DNA from: Gemmataceae bacterium
GTDB taxonomy: Bacteria; Planctomycetota; Planctomycetia; Gemmatales; Gemmataceae
Direction of reading: 5' to 3'
DNA length: 64,000 nucleotides
NCBI GenBank assembly: GCA_028288765.1
Contig: JAQGHQ010000013.1
Coordinates: 33,957-97,956 of the forward strand
A program made the position numbers and the translations under genes. Shown here piece after piece: positions 58,449-64,000 of this stretch. The notes under the pieces were generated by a model. The model had not been told where the DNA came from. It saw only the letters and a list, made by a program, of their open reading frames with translations, and did no database searches. Each line of letters starts with the position of its first letter. The first letter of the stretch is position 1.

Positions 58449-58809
58449 TGTAACCGGTCCGGGCCGTGAATCCCGCCGGATTCCTTGCGGGTATCACACC
58501 GAGCGCGGGCCGAAAACCGCAAACGAGGAACCCCCCGCCCACGTCAACCGATGAGCGGGCTCGACCGAACCCAGGTTGGCACGGCTCACCTCTCTCAGGC
58601 GGTCGGCAGGCGCGCGATCGCGAGCGGTCTCGGAGGCCCGAGATCGACAGTGAGACGGATAGAGCAACAGCCGGACAACGCTGCCCACGTAACCGGTTGT
58701 AACACCACCCGAAACCCGTTCGCGGGCGGTCGTGGGAGCGTCTACAATACAGAGCTAGTCGAGAGGGGACGGGCCAACCGGCCAGTCCGCTGTTCCCCGG
58801 AGAACGCGA

Positions 58810-61800
58810 ATGCCCGCGGTACTCACCGAAAAGAAGAACCCGGCCGCGAAGTACGAATCCGCGGTGGACGAGCAGATCGCCCAGGCGACCAGCCGGATCC
58901 GGGTCCACGACCTGGCCTTCGGCGGCCTTCTCCTCTTCGCAATGGTCCTCGTCTACGCCACGGCGATGATCCTGCTCGACCGGTATCTCGTCCTCCCCGA
59001 GTGGGTACGCCAGCTGGCGCTGTTCGGCCTCCTCGCCGCCGCCGGCGCCACGGCCTACTGGGCGATCGTCCGCCCCCTCCGCCGGCGGGTGAACCCGCTC
59101 TACGCCGCCGTCCAGGTCGAGAAGACGATCGAGGACGCGAAGAACAGCGTGGCCGGGTACGTCGAAGCACAGGAGAAGGGGGACGTCCACCCCGCCGTCC
59201 GGGCCGCGATGAGCGCTCGGGCCGCGAAATCGGTCGACCGGGCGGACGTCAACCGGGCGGTCGACCACCGCAGCCTCCTCTACACCGGGGCAGTGGCGGT
59301 CGTGTTCATCCTCATGCTCGTCCTGTTATTCTTTGTCTTCCGCCCCGCCCAGTTCGCATCGCTCGTGGGCCGGACGTTCGCGCCGTTCTCGGCGGACCCG
59401 ATCGCGAACCGCACCCAGCTCGCCCTGCTCGAGCCCACCGACGGAGACGTGACCATCACCGCCGGCCAGTCGGTAACGGTCAAGGTGCATGTCAGCGGGA
59501 AGAGTCCATCACCCGACAGGCCGGACCGGGTGCGGGTCCTGCTCCGTCACACCCAGGCCGCCGCGGAGTTCGAAGAAATCGCGATGGAGAAGGGCGAGAG
59601 CTCGCACGAATGGCAGGCCCGGGTTCCCGACTACCTCGTCCGGAACGGCTTCTGGTACAAGGTCGCGGGCGGAGACGCAGAGACGTCGGAGTACAGGGTC
59701 TCGGTCCGCTCGCTCCCGATATTCACGGAGTACGAGGTCAGCTACGACTACCCGGCGTACACGCGGCGGAAACCCGAACCGCCGACGGCAAGTCCGCACA
59801 TCGAAGCCTACCGCGGGACGAAGGTGACGATGACCGCGCGGACGAACCGGGTCGTGAAAGACGGCCGGATGACGTTCGAGCCCCCGGGCCGCGACCCGGT
59901 CTTCGGGAAGCTCCCGGCCGATCGCCCGGACAGCCTCCAGTTCCAGTTTTATCTCACTGCGAGCGGCACCTACAAATTGCACTTCACCTCCACCGAAGGC
60001 GAGCGGAATGCGGACTCCAACTCGTTCACCATGAAGGTGATCGAAGACGAGGCCCCGAAGGTGGACGTGGTGAAACCGGAGGAGGACGAGGTCACAATTC
60101 CCGCGAACGGCCAGCTCGCGATCGACGGCCGCATCGGCGACGACTTCGGGATCGACAAGGTCACCCTGAAGCTCCGGCTACTGGGGCAGATCCCACGCCC
60201 TCTGGCGGACAGGCCGTACCACGACGGAAAGTCGTTCCGCCGCGACAAGGACGGCACCTGGCCGACGACCCTGGAGTACAAGGACTCGGTCGACCTCGCC
60301 CGGCTGAAAGACGCGGCCGGCCAGAAGGTCGAGCTCAAGGAAGGGATGATCGTCGAGTTCTGGCTGGAAGCGACCGACAACCGGACCAGGCCCGGCCCGA
60401 CCGGCCCCGAGCCGGACCCGAACGTCGGGCGGTCCCGGGTGAAGAAGGTGCAGATCGCCCCGCCGGTCAATCCAGAGCAACAGGAAAAGCTCGACGCCCG
60501 GAAGCAGGAACGGCAGGCCGAGGAGGCGAAGCACGATCAGGCTCAGCAGCAACGGCTCGATAACGAGCAGCGGAACCCGCCGGACCAGAAGCCGAACCCA
60601 GGGCAGCCACAGCAGCCGCCGGAGGGGACCCAGGACCCGAACCAGCAACCCCCGGGCGCGAACCCCAATCCTCCGCCCATGAACCCGATGGGGATGCCCG
60701 ACCCGGGGATGACGAAACCGCCCGGGAAGACCGAGCCGAAGACAGCTCAGGAACCGAAGACGGACCCGGACCAGCCCCCCATGAACCCCATGAAGGGAAT
60801 GGGGGACCCCATGATGCCCCCCCCGGCCGGGATGCCGATGAGCGAACCCGGCAATAACGGAATGGGGGAACAGAACCCGATGGCCCCCCCGCCGGCTGAT
60901 GCCGGAAGGAATCGGAAGCAGAACGAGACACAGGATCAGGCGAAGCGAGTGGAGGACGAGCTGAAAAAGGGTGCCGAGGGTGGTGGGGCGCCAAAGAGCG
61001 GCCCGCCGAAGGAGGGGGAACGGACCAACGCGGGCGAGGCCAAGCCGCCGACACCGGGCGGGATGGAGCCGACCGATCCGCCGAAAGAAGGCCCAAAGCC
61101 GAGCGATCCGGCGAACCCCATGAATGCGGGGGCTTCAGCCGAATCGAAACCGGCCGGCAAGCAGGAGAAGCCGGAGGCGCCAGCTGACCCGAAGCCGGAG
61201 CCGGACATGATGGGTCAGCCGGGAGCCACGCCTCAGCCCGACCAAAAGAACAAGAACCCAGGCGAGGCGGCGGGAACCGACAAGGAAACGCCGAAGCCTC
61301 AGCAACCCGACGGTCCGCAGGAGGGCGCGGGCGGCGGGGCGACCAAGCCGGCGACAGAGCAGAAGACTCAGCCGGGGAATCCGACCGAGAACGCCGCCAA
61401 ACCCAAGCCGATGCCGAAGAACGACCCGGGTATGGACAAGGAACCGGCCGGCAACCCGATGGGTGGGGCCCAGTCCGACACCACCCAGAAACCGCAGGGC
61501 GGAGCGGCCAAACCTCAGACGATGCCCGAGCCGGCGGGGACGAAACCGACCCCGAAGGAAGCGGACCCAATGGCGAGCGGTCCGGCGAGCGAGCCGAAGC
61601 CCGCCCCGCAGGACGGCGGCACCGGGAACCCGATGAGCCCGAAGGCAGGCTCACCGGACATCAAGCCCGACAAGTCGACCACCCCGATGGGTGCTGGCAA
61701 CCCGGGCGGTTCGCCCGACAAGAGCATGGACAAGCCAAAGCCGGACCAGCAGCCCGTGGGCGGTGGCCAGGGCGAACAGGGGCCAAAGGGTTCGGGCGGC

Positions 61801-63567
61801 GAACAGCGGAAGCTCGATCCGAAGGAGGAGAAGGAGCTCAAGAACGCACTCAACGACCTGACGAGTAAGGACGAGCAGAAGCGGAAAGCCGCCCAGGACA
61901 AGCTCGATCAGATGATGGGCAGGCAGAACCGCAAGGACATCGAGGACATCGCCAAGGGTCTGAAATCGGACAACAAGCAGGAGCGCGACGCCGCCGAGAA
62001 GAAGCTCAACGACCTGAAAGATCAGATGCAGAAGGCCGGTCAGGAGCCAAAGAAAGGCGGAAATCCCGCCCAGCCTTCGAAGCCCGATCCCAAGGAAGTC
62101 GACAAGGCGCTCCAGGACCTGAAGAGCCCGGATCAACAGACCCGGGACGCGGCCAAGGAAAAGCTCGACAAAATGCTCGGCAAGGGGACCGGGCAGAAGG
62201 CCGAGGAGGACACGCAGAACCTTCAGTCCGACAACAAGCAGGAGCGCGAGGCCGCGCAGGACCGTCTAAACGACCTCAAAAACAAGGCCAACGACATGGC
62301 CAAGGCCGGCGGGACGGAGCCGAAGAAGGGGGCGAACGAGAACGCCACCGGCGGAACCCCCAAGGTCGATCCGAAGGAAGCCGAGAAGGCCCTGAACGAT
62401 CTCGGCGACCCCGACCCGAAGAAGCGGGACGCGGCCAAGGCGAAACTCGACGAGATGTTCGGCAAGGGCGCCGGCCAGAAGGCCGAGGACCTCAAAAACG
62501 ACCTGCAGTCGGACAACAAACAAACGCGCGAGGCGGCTCAGCAGAAGTTAAACGATCTCAAGAAGGAAGCCGAGAAGCGGGCGCAGAGCGGCGCCGGGGA
62601 GCCGAAGAAGGACCAGACCGATGCCGGCCGAAAGGTCGATCCGAAGGAGGTCGAGAAGGCTCTCGAAGACCTCAACGACGCCGACCCGAAGAAACGGGAC
62701 GCGGCCAAGGCGAAACTCGACGAGATGCTCGGCAAGGGAGCTGGGCAAAAAGCCGAGGAGATGAACAAGAAGCTGAACTCGGGCAACCTCGACGAGGAAG
62801 GACGGGCTCGGAGGGAACGGGACGAGATGCTGAAGAAGGCTGAGGAGATGGCCAAGAAGGGCCAGAACCCACCCCAGGGCAAGCAACCGACGCCCGAAGA
62901 GATCGACGACCTGACGAAGAAGGCGGGCGATCTCAACTCCAAGGACGAGGCCAAGCGGAAGGCCGCCGAGAAGGAGCTGGACCAGAAGCTCGGCGAGGAG
63001 AACCGCAAGAAACTTCAGGAGGCGATGAAGAACCAGTCCGGGCCCTCCGAGCAACAGGCCGAGGAGATGCGGAAGCAGCTGGAACAGATGGCCAAGAACC
63101 CGACCGGGGCCGGGAGCAACAAACCGGACGGCAACCGCATCCCGAAGGGCCCCCCTGGCTCGCAAGACACGAAGCTCAAGGAGGCGATGAAGGAAGACGC
63201 CCGGAACCGGGCGAAGTCCGCGGAGCTGCAGCTGGAGACGTTCGAGAAGAACAAGGACAACAAGGATCTGCTCGATCGGCTCGGGTGGGATCGTGACAAG
63301 TACGGGAAGTTCCTAAAGTTATGGCAAGAAGAGGTTGCCCGCCTGAAGCAGGAAGCGGACGAAGCCGAGAAGGCTCTCGCCGGCCCTGCTCCGACCGGTC
63401 CGCCGCCTGCGAACGTGAGCGGGGGCAGCAAGGTGGAATCACGGAACGAGGCATCCGGCTCGGCGACCGGTAGCGGCGCGGTCTTCGCCGCCCCCGGGTT
63501 GACTGGGGCGATGAAGAACTTCCAAGATGGGGCTGCGAGGCTCCAGGGGGGGAAGAAGCAACCATAA
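58810..63567 (+). CDS. DUF4175-like membrane protein with Pro/Met/Asn-rich region and tandem charged repeats
   Basis: Three N-terminal TM segments, Ig-like and coiled regions, then about 4.5 repeats of DPKEVEKALxDLxxxDPKKRDAAKAKLDEMxGKGAGQKAE...LQSDNKQxREAAQxxLNDLK. Confidence 0.85.
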   Translation: MPAVLTEKKNPAAKYESAVDEQIAQATSRIRVHDLAFGGLLLFAMVLVYATAMILLDRYLVLPEWVRQLALFGLLAAAGATAYWAIVRPLRRRVNPLYAAVQVEKTIEDAKNSVAGYVEAQEKGDVHPAVRAAMSARAAKSVDRADVNRAVDHRSLLYTGAVAVVFILMLVLLFFVFRPAQFASLVGRTFAPFSADPIANRTQLALLEPTDGDVTITAGQSVTVKVHVSGKSPSPDRPDRVRVLLRHTQAAAEFEEIAMEKGESSHEWQARVPDYLVRNGFWYKVAGGDAETSEYRVSVRSLPIFTEYEVSYDYPAYTRRKPEPPTASPHIEAYRGTKVTMTARTNRVVKDGRMTFEPPGRDPVFGKLPADRPDSLQFQFYLTASGTYKLHFTSTEGERNADSNSFTMKVIEDEAPKVDVVKPEEDEVTIPANGQLAIDGRIGDDFGIDKVTLKLRLLGQIPRPLADRPYHDGKSFRRDKDGTWPTTLEYKDSVDLARLKDAAGQKVELKEGMIVEFWLEATDNRTRPGPTGPEPDPNVGRSRVKKVQIAPPVNPEQQEKLDARKQERQAEEAKHDQAQQQRLDNEQRNPPDQKPNPGQPQQPPEGTQDPNQQPPGANPNPPPMNPMGMPDPGMTKPPGKTEPKTAQEPKTDPDQPPMNPMKGMGDPMMPPPAGMPMSEPGNNGMGEQNPMAPPPADAGRNRKQNETQDQAKRVEDELKKGAEGGGAPKSGPPKEGERTNAGEAKPPTPGGMEPTDPPKEGPKPSDPANPMNAGASAESKPAGKQEKPEAPADPKPEPDMMGQPGATPQPDQKNKNPGEAAGTDKETPKPQQPDGPQEGAGGGATKPATEQKTQPGNPTENAAKPKPMPKNDPGMDKEPAGNPMGGAQSDTTQKPQGGAAKPQTMPEPAGTKPTPKEADPMASGPASEPKPAPQDGGTGNPMSPKAGSPDIKPDKSTTPMGAGNPGGSPDKSMDKPKPDQQPVGGGQGEQGPKGSGGEQRKLDPKEEKELKNALNDLTSKDEQKRKAAQDKLDQMMGRQNRKDIEDIAKGLKSDNKQERDAAEKKLNDLKDQMQKAGQEPKKGGNPAQPSKPDPKEVDKALQDLKSPDQQTRDAAKEKLDKMLGKGTGQKAEEDTQNLQSDNKQEREAAQDRLNDLKNKANDMAKAGGTEPKKGANENATGGTPKVDPKEAEKALNDLGDPDPKKRDAAKAKLDEMFGKGAGQKAEDLKNDLQSDNKQTREAAQQKLNDLKKEAEKRAQSGAGEPKKDQTDAGRKVDPKEVEKALEDLNDADPKKRDAAKAKLDEMLGKGAGQKAEEMNKKLNSGNLDEEGRARRERDEMLKKAEEMAKKGQNPPQGKQPTPEEIDDLTKKAGDLNSKDEAKRKAAEKELDQKLGEENRKKLQEAMKNQSGPSEQQAEEMRKQLEQMAKNPTGAGSNKPDGNRIPKGPPGSQDTKLKEAMKEDARNRAKSAELQLETFEKNKDNKDLLDRLGWDRDKYGKFLKLWQEEVARLKQEADEAEKALAGPAPTGPPPANVSGGSKVESRNEASGSATGSGAVFAAPGLTGAMKNFQDGAARLQGGKKQP
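61813..63050 (+). repeat. Intragenic tandem repeat, about 270-282 bp per unit (units near 61813, 62083, 62365, 62635; degenerate unit near 62890)
   Basis: Protein and DNA repeats read directly. Units 3 and 4 share near-identical gacccgaagaa(g/a)cgggacgcggccaaggcgaaactcgacgagatg. Confidence 0.85.
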
Positions 63568-63589
63568 GGACCGGCCGACAAAGCCAATC

Positions 63590-63658
63590 GTAGGGCCGGC
63601 TGTGCCGGCCACTTGTTGATTACCAGTCAACAATTGCGGCCGGCACAGCCGGCCCTAC
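63590..63658. repeat. Intergenic nested inverted repeat/hairpin
   Basis: GTAGGGCCGGCTGTGCCGGCC (63590-63610) and exact reverse complement GGCCGGCACAGCCGGCCCTAC (63638-63658), with inner TTGTTGA/TCAACAA. Confidence 0.9.
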
Positions 63659-64000
63659 AAGACTTGTGCCTGGGCGGCTTGAACCCGGGAACTCTCGAAC
63701 TCGGTGGGTCGTGTCGAGGGCCGCTCGGGGGTCATTTCTGCGGAACGAACCCGATCTACACAATTCCTTCACAGAAATGTGAGCCTGCGCAGCGTCAGCC
63801 GTTCGTTCACACCGACCGGCAAACCCCCGGGTGGTTGGCTGGAAAAAGGCTTTGGTGACTGACAAACCCTGCCAAGAATGGCACTTCCGTGCCTGAATGC
63901 TATACAGTTTCGGTCTTTGTATCGCCCGACTTATTTTGCCCTGTGCTCAGCAATGCGGCCCGTCCGATCGTGCGAGGGCGCGTCATGAGCGGGAAGACTT

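Noticed and set aside
55056-58469. 1137-aa plus-strand ORF opposite hemL and the kinase
   Set aside because: It is the antisense shadow of two clearly recognised genes; composition is low-complexity R/P/G/D and no domain is visible.
60467-61654. 395-aa and other minus ORFs antisense to the DUF4175-like gene
   Set aside because: Ser/Pro/Arg-rich reverse reading of repeat-rich coding sequence; no independent coding signal.
61813-63050. Repeat array considered as CRISPR-like
   Set aside because: Repeats are 270-282 bp, in frame and protein-coding, with no short repeat/unique spacer structure.
63670-63700. GGCTTGAACCCGGGAACTCTCGAACTC resembles a tRNA 3' end
   Set aside because: The flanking 5-bp stem does not pair on either strand and no cloverleaf was found.
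63860-64000. AT-richer end of the window with ATGAGCGGGAAGACTT near the edge
   Set aside because: Only a few codons are available; no CDS or mobile element can be supported.

Overview
The window is GC-rich bacterial chromosome. Its paralogous families (ECF sigma factor fused to WD40 repeats, BBP7-like beta-barrel protein, many Ser/Thr kinases, DUF4175-like giant protein, proline-rich secreted proteins, a formylmethanofuran dehydrogenase subunit A homologue) suggest a planctomycete, probably Gemmataceae; this is inference, since no rRNA is present. About 45 convincing CDSs are called. Most are housekeeping or conserved: purD, purN, metF, ggt, aspartate aminotransferase, rsmE, accD, pgk, gap, nadK, hemL, glnB-like PII. 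No rRNA, tRNA, CRISPR array, intact IS element or prophage was found. The best second-look items are: (1) a gene graveyard at about 1.0-2.2 kb with a stop-interrupted ORF, a serine-recombinase N-terminal stub and the C-terminal stub of a KapD/ERI-1-type exonuclease; (2) an ABC exporter whose nucleotide-binding domain has lost the consensus Walker A and LSGGQ motifs; (3) a PII protein with Leu at the Tyr51 position; (4) a kinase with an HRDLCPRN catalytic loop; (5) a 480-aa protein that may be an orphan vWA-like component of a MoxR/vWA/beta-propeller-type conflict system; (6) uncharacterised 1320-aa and repeat-rich 1585-aa proteins; (7) several unrelated families of intergenic nested palindromes. 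No complete new system was recognised with confidence.
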